The notes below the pieces were generated by a model. The model was not told the origin of the DNA and did not search any database. It saw nothing but the letters and a program-made list of their open reading frames with translations. A stretch of 64,000 nt of DNA from Pseudovirgaria hyperparasitica (Eukaryota > Ascomycota > Dothideomycetes > Acrospermales > Acrospermaceae), in the NCBI RefSeq assembly GCF_010093815.1, contig NW_022985553.1, positions 251,511-315,510 of the forward strand, given 5' to 3'. The position numbers and the translations under genes were made by a program. Positions within the stretch are counted from its first letter, which is position 1. Each line of letters begins with the position of its first letter. This document shows positions 35,304-44,315 of this stretch, one piece after another.

Positions 35304-38300
35304 ATGAAATACGGCGACACTCTCAGACAGCGCTCTCTCCCGGCCTGGGCACACTGTAAGCTTCTTCTCTTCCCCTTCCCTTCGTCCCTCCAATTGCCAT
35401 GTCTAATCTCTCTTTCCAATTGCCAGATAATGTCGACTATGACGAGATCAAGCGCGTAATCAAAGAGAATACCACTCCTGGCCACGGCAAGGCTGTCTCC
35501 ATTCCCGGCCACGGCGATCCCGTCGAGCGGCGCTTCGAGGACGAATTGATCGAGCTGTTTGAGCAGGAACAACGCCGTGTTGATTTGTTCGTGAGGACAA
35601 AGTCTGGCGAAATTGATCGGAGACTGGGTACGGCAGTCACTCGTTCATTCGTTCCTCGAGAACGCACTGACAAGAATGTAGTTCATCTGGGCCAGCAGAT
35701 CAGTCGCCTTGCTGGGCGCGAGAAGTCGCTCAGTCGCGCGAGAATCCCGGCCAGGCGCCTCGAGCGCTATGCCAAGTTGGAGGATGACGTACTCAAGTAG
35801 CCCACCACCTCCACCCCCAACAAATCCATCCTCAGCTAGCTGACATTGTGTTGCAGAGTCGGCCAAGAGCTAAACGGCCTGTCGAGATACCTCAATGCTC
35901 AGCGCACCGCTTTCCGGAAACTGCTAAAAAAATACAGAAAATGGACTGGCAACGACACCCTGCACACCACCGTCAAAGACCTCGTCATGGATCAGCCGGG
36001 GAGCTGTTGGAAACTGGATCTGTCGCCCATGTTTGATCGCTACACCGAGCTGCTTCAATTCATACGCAGCGCCTTTGAGCCCTCGGCTACCGCCTCCCTG
36101 GCTAGTCGATTCACAAGTGGGAGAGAGACTATTCCTGCGAACACGCTACAGGCCATCGCTTCCATCCAAAATGCTGTCGACGCACACTCGGAGCTGGACT
36201 TTGACCTGTCCTTGGCCACCACTCCGTTCGGCCACCGAGGGGGCAAGGCGATCTACTGGGTCAATCCAGAGTCGGCAATAGAGCTGCAGGTTCTGCTGTC
36301 GCGCCATATGCGCCTGCTGGTGCCCCAGGCGAAGCTGAGATCCTCGCCCTTTGCTTCAGAACTCTCCTCGCCCATTGACTCGCCCACACGCAGGCAGTCC
36401 ATCCCAGGTGCCGAAGGCGAGGACAAGGGAGACCATGTCGGCACACTGATTCTCGACAACGAGCGTCGCTATGCCGAGCAAGAGATTGGAAAGACAATCG
36501 AGGACAACGAAGGCGTGCCGGGCAGGACGCCAGCAAAAGCTCTGGGCCAAGTCTGTTGGTCCTCTGCCGGCGAGGCTGCCATGGCCGTTGGCCTTAATTC
36601 CGGCCATGAGACGGACGCCACTGTTACGATGCCCGCCAAGACCAAGCGCAAGCATCTGCATGACCTCTTGGACGTCTCGAGGCCGTTTAGCCGGCACGCC
36701 TCGTCGGCCATGCTGCGCGACTACTACCTTGACGACGACACCACAGACAATGACGCGGCGACCAGTGTCAGAGACTGGCTGTCCCACCACAGCGAAGTGA
36801 CTCCTATCGCTGCACATTGCGCAAAGAGAACTCGTTTCCTAGGCCTGACCAACAACTCTTCCCGTGCCGTCTGGGCTACCCTGGACCAGGATGTGCACTT
36901 TAAGCGGACAGAGATTGCGGATGTGTGTGAGGCGGAATGGTCCAGGAATATGCGGCAGAACAGCGCACGCTTCCCGCATTGTGTGCTGGAAGTGCGCCAC
37001 GAGGGCTTTGAATCGGCCGAGCTCGTGAACATCCTGGACAACAGCCACCTGGTATGTATGCTTGTGATTGAACGGCCAACAATCATTAACAGTATTTCAT
37101 AGACGGAGCGTGTTCGTGGCTTTTCGCTCGAGACCCACGCCGTTTGGGAGTGTTGCCAGCCCAAGTCGATGCCGCCTCCTTTCTGGGTGAGTCTCTCATC
37201 ATGCCCCCCCCCCCCCCCCTTCCTCGTTGCGCGCCCCAAGAATGGTGGCGGCTGACAGCATGCAGATGTCCATTGTCAACAACGCCATCAGCAATGTGCC
37301 GGAGGAGGAGCGGCAGCGGCGCCCACGACGACTGGCGAGCTTGACTACTGGCGGCGCCGCAGCAGCAGACATGGCTTCCATATCCGCATCCTCGACCACG
37401 GCCACGGACGGGGATCTGACCAACGTGAGCACTCCACGCACGAGCCGAGGCGGCAATACCTCTAACACGTCCGCTCCCGACCAGCTGGAGACGCCGACGC
37501 TGAGTGCGTTTAGGAAGAAACGTAGACGAAACCTGCCGCTGCGGAAAGACAGCTTTACCGAACAGTCTGAGATTGATGGTCTGGAGCGGCCGGGGGGGTA
37601 CTGGAACGAGTACGACCATCCCGAGGAGGGATCGGCCGACGACGACGCATATGTGATATACTTGGATCCCAACGCCTCGAATTTCCCGGGCGAAGAGTAC
37701 CTGCGAGCAGCGCTTGCGAGGGTCACGGCCTGGCTCGGCGGCGGCGTCGGCGGCAGCAGCAGCGCACAGGCTGGTGAAGATGTCGAGTCACAGCAGCGGC
37801 GCCTCCTCCTTTCCTCGCCGACGAGGAGTGACGACGTTGACGATTTCGAGTCGAGCGATGATGAGAGGCCGCTGATGGATGGTGAAGTTTCGTCTCGGAG
37901 GCGATCCAACGGCTATTACCACCACTATGGGACCTGGACCAGCAACGACGGTCATGCCGTAGCGACGACGACAGGAGGCCCAAAGAGCATCTATCAAGGC
38001 CTGTTCAAGGCATTTACGTCGTCGAATGATGCCGCCGCCACCACCGCCCCTCACAGCCGGCGTTTGGGTAATCATGCAGAACCGTTTATGAGCGTGGAAG
38101 CCCGGTACCGCGAACGAGAGCAGCACAAATATCGGCTCTATGTGACCAGTCTGGGCGCTGCAGCCACAATCGTTGCGATCCTCGTCTTCCTCGCCACCAC
38201 CAGCCGCCACAAGTACCGCGGCGAGGTCGACACGGTGCTCGTTGTCGGGATCCTTGCAAATCTGGCCTTTGCCTTTGGCGGCGTGGGCTACATGATGAGC

Positions 38301-38411
38301 CGGCAGGACGTGCTGCCCTGGTGGCATCGCGGGCTTGTGGCGGCCGTGTTTGTCGGCGTCTGCGTCGTGGACGGCATGCTGCTCATCTGGCCCTTTACCG
38401 CCGTCCCGTGA
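35304..38411 (+). CDS. SPX-domain membrane protein, Vtc5-like
   Basis: Five exons, 35304-35355, 35427-35796, 35857-37051, 37103-37186 and 37266-38411, give 948 residues. The N-terminal SPX domain starts MKYGDTLRQRSLPAWAHYNV, continues with YDEIKRVIK, and includes NGLSRYLNAQRTAFRKLLKKYRKW (about 150-175), whose lysines form the family's inositol-pyrophosphate-binding surface. A middle region, about 250-595, resembles the polyphosphate-polymerase-like part of VTC proteins but lacks obvious catalytic clusters. Long acidic and Ser-rich linkers follow. Three membrane helices lie at about 858-880, 889-910 and 923-945, like the DUF202-type anchor of VTC proteins. This matches yeast Vtc5 (YDR089W), a vacuolar regulator of polyphosphate synthesis. 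Intron 4 contains 16 consecutive cytosines (37204-37219). Confidence 0.85.
37204..37219. repeat. Poly-C tract inside intron 4 of the Vtc5-like gene
   Basis: Sixteen uninterrupted cytosines 18 bases after a GTGAGT donor. Such runs are prone to sequencing and replication slippage, but as it is intronic the frame is unaffected. Confidence 0.9.
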
Positions 38412-38844
38412 GGCAGGGGGGAGGCCGTGAGACGTGAGGGGATGCTGGGCGGCGGGAGGGGGATGCTGGGCGACGGGAGGGAGATGCATGACGGCGGGTT
38501 CCGTTCTTTGTACACAAGAGGCAGTCTGTCAGATTTGGCTGGGTGGTAATGTGGTTATTGGGGTGTTTTGGGGGGTCAGTGAATATTGGGGTGTTTTGGA
38601 TAGAGGCCACGTGCGAGCGATCGCTGGTGTAGTATTAGCCTGGAGAGGCAGGGTGGACGTGCTGACTGGATGATGACAGCTGTCAGTCATGACGACGACG
38701 CCGACGACCTGGATAGAAGATAACAAGCATGAGAGGCTCACGAGCGGCAGCATGTTGTAATAATAGTAATGATGATGATGGGAAAACACACGTATACGAA
38801 ACAACTGACTCCTCAACTTCCTACCCCTCTACTCACTCAGCTCA
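38412..38844. other. Intergenic region between convergent genes
   Basis: No gene seen. Short GGGATGCTGGGCG-type duplicates at about 38440-38475 and AT-rich sequence. Confidence 0.5.
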
Positions 38845-41040
38845 TCATCCATCCCTCACCACCTCACCAGCCCGCCGCACCTCCAAGCCCTCCAACGACC
38901 CCTCCGCCCTCCAGCCCTCGAGAAACTCGACAAAACTCATCAGCCCGCCCGCCCACATGCCGCCCTTGGCCCGCTCCGCCCGCTCCTCCGCACTCATCTC
39001 CTTGTCAAACGCCCCCTCCGAGTTCATATACCCGGGCGTACACCCAGCTATACACGCAAAATGCGCCGCGTCGCGCGCGATCCGGTCCGCCCATGCCGCC
39101 GTCGCTTCGGGCGTTGGTTCGATGGTCAGGCCGTCGATTTCGAGTTCCGGCTCCGGTTCCGGTTCCGGGCCCTTGGTCCCTTTCTCAGCCTCAGCCTCAC
39201 CCTCACCCTTCTCCCCAGCCGCCCTCTTCCCCTTCTTCTTCGCAGCCCCAACAGCCATGCCAACAGCATGCTCAACCAAACACTCAATCACAAACGTAAA
39301 GTTCGGGCCCGCGGCCGCTTGCAAGGGCCCCGGGAAGAAGAGGTTCGGAAAGCCGCCTGCCACGACGCCGTGGAGGGTATTTGGCGCGAGCTTCCATGCC
39401 TCGTCGAGCGAGATGCCGTGTCGGCCGATTATCGGTGCGCCGAGCCGGGTCGAGGGCGTGCCCATGCCTGTTGCGTTGAAGCCGGTGCTGTGGATTAGGA
39501 TGTCTGTTTTTATGCTCCTCTCGCCTTGCTGTGCGCCTTCTTCTGCGGGGCTAGACGGAGGAGCAGCAAGGACAAGCCCGTCCGCCTCTGCCCGCACTAT
39601 CGGCGTCCGCGTCACGTCTATGATCTCGACGTTATCCCGATTAAACACATCGAGGTACTCGTCGTGAAAACACGGCCGCTTGCACCACCCGGGATACCAC
39701 GCCTTGAGCACCTCCGCCGTGCCCGGATCCCGCACCACACTATCCACACGCGCGCGTATCCGCTCCGAACGCACAAAGTCGAGCTCGTGCATCTCCGCGA
39801 TATGCGCCTGCAGCGTCTCCATATTCACGCCGTCGAATTTCGAGCTCGGCGTGCCGAGCAGCGCCGCATAGGACGGGAAGCGCGTCCAGCCGTCGTTGAC
39901 GAGATTGACTTCCGGTGGGGGGTGGATTTTGTTCATGAACGCCGCGAAGTTGGCCTGTCGGGCGCGCTGCCAGCCTGGACTTGTCGCTACGTCGCGGGTG
40001 AATGTGGATGGGGAAAGGGCGTGGTTATCGCGGACGTCGATGGCAGAGGGCGTGCGCTGGAGGACGGTAAGCTGGGCGGCGTAGCGGGCGAGGAAGGGGA
40101 TGCATTGGATTGCCGTGGCGCCCGTGCCGATTATCGTTACGCGTTTGGATGCGAGGGAGGTGAGGCTTGGGTTGGTGGGTGAGCCGCCTGTGATGTCGTA
40201 GGCCCAGCGGGAGGTGTGGAAGGAGGGGTTTGTGAAGGATGAGAGGTTGGGTATAAGGGGCAGTTTGGGCGCGTGCAGGATCCCTGGCGCGACGAGGGCG
40301 ATGGTAGCAGTTATACTGAACTTCTTCGCGGAGCTACTCTCCTCATCCTCATCCCCGTCGCTCCGCACCCGCTCTACATCAACACCCCACACCCCCTCCT
40401 CCTCCCTCCACCTCATCCCCCGCACACACACCCCAAACACCGCCCTGCTCCGCAGCCCATACCGCGCCACAAGCAGCTCCACATACCCCCTCACCTCCTC
40501 CCCGCCCACGTACCGCTCGCGCGGCACATACCCCGTCTCCTCCAGCAGGGGGAGGTAGATGGACGCTTCGGTGTCGCAGCGGAGCCCCGGGTACCGGTTC
40601 CAGTACCAGGTTCCGCCGAAGCTGCCCGCGGCGTCGAGGATGAGGAAGGAGGTTGCGGGGAGGGCGGATTTGAGGAGGTGGATTGCGGTGAGGATGCCGG
40701 CGAGGCCGGCGCCGATTATGAGGATGGGTGTGTGGGTTTTGGGGGAGAGGGGGGGTGGTTGGGTGGTGGTTTGGGTGGGAGGTGGAGAGGGGGCCCAGGG
40801 GTCGGTGGTGTGGAGGGAGGGGATGTATTGGGAGAAGCCGGTGCGGGTGGTGCGTTTGTTGCGTTCTTGGGCGTAGCGGGCTTGGGTTGCTGTTAGGGGG
40901 TCGGTTTGGGGGGTGGTTGTGGTGGTGGTTGAGGGTGCTGTGGGTGTTTCGGCGGCGGTGGTCGTGGTGTTGGTCATGAGCGTCTCGGCGGCGGAGACGC
41001 TCGCGGCGGGAATGTCTGGGCCCGCGGGGTCTGCTGCCAT
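38845..41040 (-). CDS. Baeyer-Villiger-type flavin monooxygenase
   Basis: One exon, 731 residues from the ATG at 41040. The first FAD Rossmann motif GAGLAG is at 110-115. The Baeyer-Villiger signature [AG]GxWxxxx[FY]PGxxxD is complete (GGTWYWNRYPGLRCD, 142-156). A second nucleotide-binding GTGATA lies at 305-310. The family fingerprint FxGxxxHxxxW is present at 269-279 except that its glycine is Asn271. Family members insert oxygen into ketones using NADPH and O2, or oxidise heteroatoms. An insertion rich in Pro-Glu-Pro and Lys/Ala (about 610-645) interrupts the C-terminal domain. The N-terminal 95 residues are Thr/Pro-rich. The frame remains open upstream to 41334 and would add a run of valines encoded by a (GTC)n microsatellite. 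I consider this a chance extension, though a membrane anchor cannot be excluded. The substrate is unknown. Confidence 0.88.
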   Translation of the reverse strand: MAADPAGPDIPAASVSAAETLMTNTTTTAAETPTAPSTTTTTTPQTDPLTATQARYAQERNKRTTRTGFSQYIPSLHTTDPWAPSPPPTQTTTQPPPLSPKTHTPILIIGAGLAGILTAIHLLKSALPATSFLILDAAGSFGGTWYWNRYPGLRCDTEASIYLPLLEETGYVPRERYVGGEEVRGYVELLVARYGLRSRAVFGVCVRGMRWREEEGVWGVDVERVRSDGDEDEESSSAKKFSITATIALVAPGILHAPKLPLIPNLSSFTNPSFHTSRWAYDITGGSPTNPSLTSLASKRVTIIGTGATAIQCIPFLARYAAQLTVLQRTPSAIDVRDNHALSPSTFTRDVATSPGWQRARQANFAAFMNKIHPPPEVNLVNDGWTRFPSYAALLGTPSSKFDGVNMETLQAHIAEMHELDFVRSERIRARVDSVVRDPGTAEVLKAWYPGWCKRPCFHDEYLDVFNRDNVEIIDVTRTPIVRAEADGLVLAAPPSSPAEEGAQQGERSIKTDILIHSTGFNATGMGTPSTRLGAPIIGRHGISLDEAWKLAPNTLHGVVAGGFPNLFFPGPLQAAAGPNFTFVIECLVEHAVGMAVGAAKKKGKRAAGEKGEGEAEAEKGTKGPEPEPEPELEIDGLTIEPTPEATAAWADRIARDAAHFACIAGCTPGYMNSEGAFDKEMSAEERAERAKGGMWAGGLMSFVEFLEGWRAEGSLEGLEVRRAGEVVRDG

Positions 41041-41479
41041 GGTTTTCTCTACTTTCTTCAGGCGCGGCGGGGAGCGGGGAATGCTGCTGCGACAGACAAC
41101 GACGACGACGACGACGACAACAACGAGGAGGAGCAGAAGTGCAACAACGAGGCTCGGTACCGCCAGACCGCGCTGCAGCACATCTATATACATACATACA
41201 CACCCAAGCCCCACGTCCGTCCAGGGCATGCCTCGCTCGCAAAAGTCTAATTCCCCAAACGTCGACGACATGTCACCGGACATGGACCTCCGTGAGCACA
41301 GTGAGCACCCTCCCTCCCGCGCACCGCACACCATCCTCCGTACCCCACCCTCGCATTCGTACCAGCCCGAGGCCGCGTACTAGCACACCAGGCACGTGGA
41401 CGGGTGCGACTAAATAACCGACCGCCACCTCTGTATCTACCTACTCTACCGTAGTGCAACACCTCGTATAGCCAACAGG

Positions 41480-41545
41480 CACGAACGAACGAACGAACGA
41501 ATGTACAAACGAACAAACGAATGAACGAACGAACAAACGCATGAG
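41480..41545. repeat. (GAAC)n-type microsatellite
   Basis: Runs of GAAC interrupted by CAAAC and TGTAC units. Imperfect tetranucleotide repeat. Confidence 0.85.
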
Positions 41546-41607
41546 GCAAGTCCAAGAAACGCGGCTAATTGCGGTCTTGGCCGATCGACGACGAACGTAC
41601 GACCTCG

Positions 41608-41672
41608 AGGAGGAGGGAGGGAGGAGGGAGGAGGGAGGGAGGAGGGAGGAGGAGGAGGAGGAGGAGGAGGAG
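41608..41672. repeat. Purine-rich GGA/GGGA array
   Basis: An almost pure G/A strand made of GGAGGGA and GAGGAGGAG units. Confidence 0.85.
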
Positions 41673-42007
41673 ATAAGGAGGCCGGAGGAGGGCGGGGATT
41701 GGGCGGGATTGGCGCGCTTGGACCCCCGCGTGCGTTGGTTGCACAGCCTTACGGCCGGCGCCCGGGACGACTCCCGTTCCGAGCCGAAAAGCGCCTCGTT
41801 TACACGCTGTGGGGAGTTTCGTATCACTCACTACACGTACACGTACAGTGCTGTGTTACGCGATGCGAACTTTGCGAACATGCGAACCCGAGGGGTCGTG
41901 CCGTGCTGCTGATTAGACTTTGGGAATGCTATTACTAGATTCTTGGTAAAGTGCTAATGCGGGTGCTAAGTAATGCCCACTCACTCTCCCACGGATATGT
42001 GTACTTC

Positions 42008-42092
42008 CAGATCCGTCCATCCGTCCATCTGCTGGCTGTCCATCCATCCATCTGCTGGCTGTCCATCCGTCCATCCGTCCGTCTGTCCATCA
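42008..42092. repeat. CCATCCGT-type array
   Basis: Tandem CCATCCGT/CCATCCAT units interrupted by two copies of CTGCTGGCTGT, just beyond the stop of the carboxylesterase gene. Confidence 0.85.
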
Positions 42093-42114
42093 CGCCATCC
42101 ACACACATCCACGC

Positions 42115-43834
42115 CTACGCACACACACCATCCACATCGCCAACCCCAACTGCCTCCACCACGCGTCCGTCACGCCCATACCGCAGCAGCTGGTCCGCCC
42201 GCGCCGAGCCCCATCCCAGCCGCGCCGGCCCGTCCACGGGATCGCGCATAAACGCCAGCAAATGGTCCTGCATGCTCTCCGCCACCGCGCCCTCGTACTC
42301 CGTGCTCGCGCCCGGAAAATCAACATATGTGCCAAACAGCATTGCCAGGTCGGCGTCGTGGTATGCGCCGAGGTAGGGCTTCGGCGAGACGTCGGTGAAG
42401 TTGCCTGCGAACTCGACGCGGTATGTCAGGACGTCTGGGCCGGTGGTGGTGGTGGTGGTGCGCGCGACGGTGCTGAGCGCGGCTGGGCAGATGAAGAGGG
42501 CGCGGGTGATCTGCTCGTTGAGGGTCTGGTTTGTGGGCGGGAAGGGCCCGAAGATGCCGCCGGTGACGACGCCTTCGTTTGTGGTGGTGCTGTAGACGAG
42601 CGGGAGCTTCGAGAAGGCGGCGCGGGCGTAGCGGTCGGCGTAGTCTGCGAAGATGATCTTGTTGTCTTGGACGGGGTAGAAGTTGAGGGTGGGCTGGGTT
42701 GGGGCCACGAGGGTGCTGTTGTCCCGGTATGTGCCGATGAAGGCTTCGATGTCGGCGGAGGGGATCTTGCGGAGGCAGTCGAGCTCGGCGGCGGGAGGGC
42801 CGGCGCAGTTGAAGTGTGTGGCGACAAAGGTGAAGTTGGACGGCTCGATGGGCACGGTGAGGTTGAGGAATGCGCTGCCGGAGGAGGCGTAGTAGCCTTT
42901 GACGATGGGGTCGTCTGCGTAGGCGAAGTTGTGGTAGTCTGTTGCTGCGGCGCCGGCGGATTGGCCCTGCGATGAGTGTCAGTAATTACGTGTGTTACAC
43001 GGCAATCCATTCCGGGTATGCGCACCCAGAGTGTAATCTTGTCTGCGTCGCCGCCGAATGCTTCGATGTTGTCGCGAACCCACTCCAGTCTGCAGACATG
43101 TCAGCATGTGGTTCATGTCGAGCAGCAGTTGTCACTTACGCCATGCGCTGGTCGAGAATACCCAGGTTCTGGTCGTCCAGGCCTGCCGCATTGGGGAAGC
43201 CGAAAATGTTCAGTCGATAGCTACAGGCCGGCAGACAGGCAATCAGTTTATACTCCTCCTGCATGAAACCAGGCCGCACTCACTTGATCGTCACGACAAT
43301 ATGCGCGCCCGTCCGCTCGACCCAGTGGTGCGGCAGCTGGTACGGGATATTGACCCCTCCCGTCAGAAACGACCCCCCGGTCATGAACATCACAACCGGC
43401 AGCTTCTCCGGCCGTCCAGTCGGCGTCCACACAGCCAGATGCAGGCAGTCCTCCGACGTCTCCCCCGCAGACTCGCCCGCCGTGCTGTTCTGGCCGTCCG
43501 TGTAGATCAGCCAGCCCGGCACATCCTGGTTGAAGACGGACGGCGGCCTGCTCACGAACTGCGGACAGGACAGCGGGAACTGCGTCGCGTCATACGTGGT
43601 GCTACTGTTGGCTTCAGGTTTCGTCGGTGGCAGCCAGCGTCTCTCGCCCACCGGTGCGGCCGCGTATGGGATGCTTCTGAACTGCCGCACGTTCGGCGTC
43701 GTGCCGTTGATCAGCCCGATATACGTCCCCGACGGCGCCTGCACGACGAGCTCGTTGTCGGTGTGTTGCTTGTGGCCCAGCGCCGGGACGGCGAGGAGGA
43801 GAAGGGGGACGATGGCGCTCCAGGAGAGAATCAT
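42115..43834 (-). CDS. Secreted type-B carboxylesterase
   Basis: Four exons, 43834-43284, 43220-43140, 43089-43026 and 42966-42115, give 515 residues. A signal peptide (SAIVPLLLLAVPALG) opens the protein. EDCLHLAVWTP (about 131-141) is the type-B signature 2. Splicing yields NYRLNIFGFP and then GQSAG, with the nucleophile at Ser235. The triad is completed by Glu363 (TTNEG) and His435 (AYHDADLAMLFG). The oxyanion-hole segment reads MTGGSF where the family usually has HGGGF. Members hydrolyse carboxylic esters outside the cell. Several N-glycosylation sites (NGT, NST, NLT, NFT) fit secretion. It lies on the same strand as, and about 1.1 kb upstream of, the Baeyer-Villiger-type gene. At 515 residues it is close to normal family length. 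Confidence 0.9.
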
Positions 43835-44315
43835 GGCGAGTGGACGGCGAGGGGGGAAGCTGGTGAGTCCAGCACACGCTGGACGAGAGGCTGTGGCTAC
43901 ATATTAGAAGAACACAACAGAGGCAGAGCGGCACGGGTGTGTTCGTTTGGGTAATCGATTAGCCAGCAGCCTGCTACCGGATCGTATGATCGACAGTGTA
44001 TTAACTGTTTATTACGTCGACAAAGCCGTCCAGGGACTCGGGATCCGTCCGTCCCGCAAGCCATCGGGTGCTTCGGCGGGTTAGCGCACGTAGTTCTGGT
44101 ACCGTGTTGGTGCATGGCAGACTGGGCTTGACACGTGATGATGCTGATATCATGGCACATGATGGCGGGCAGGGCATCGACGTCTTCTTTTGTTTTGCAA
44201 GCTCATGGGGAGTGAATATAGGGCGAAGAGTCTTCGTTTGGGCTTGCATGCGTCCGTCGCGTCGAATGATCGGCTGCCAAGACGCATCATGGACGACAAT
44301 TGGCAGACATGAAGC
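43835..44315. other. Divergent promoter region
   Basis: About 480 bases between the minus-strand esterase and the plus-strand GH2 gene. No gene seen. It must hold both promoters; I see no distinctive motif. Confidence 0.5.

Larger units (their letters stand above)
41041..42114. other. Intergenic region, microsatellite-rich
   Basis: No gene seen. Contains (GAC)n near 41100-41125, a GAAC-type array at about 41480-41545, a purine-rich GGAGGGA array at about 41608-41672, and a CCATCCGT array at about 42008-42092. Confidence 0.6.

Noticed and set aside
40379-41242. 287-codon His/Arg/Pro-rich minus-strand frame
   Set aside because: A frame-shifted shadow of the Baeyer-Villiger gene, which has complete FAD motifs in the other frame.
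41041-41334. N-terminal extension of the Baeyer-Villiger gene with a poly-valine stretch
   Set aside because: The hydrophobic run is encoded by a (GTC)n microsatellite, and family proteins start near the ATG at 41040.
42262-42975. 237-codon Gly/Val-rich plus-strand frame
   Set aside because: Antisense to the last esterase exon, which carries the catalytic Glu and His.
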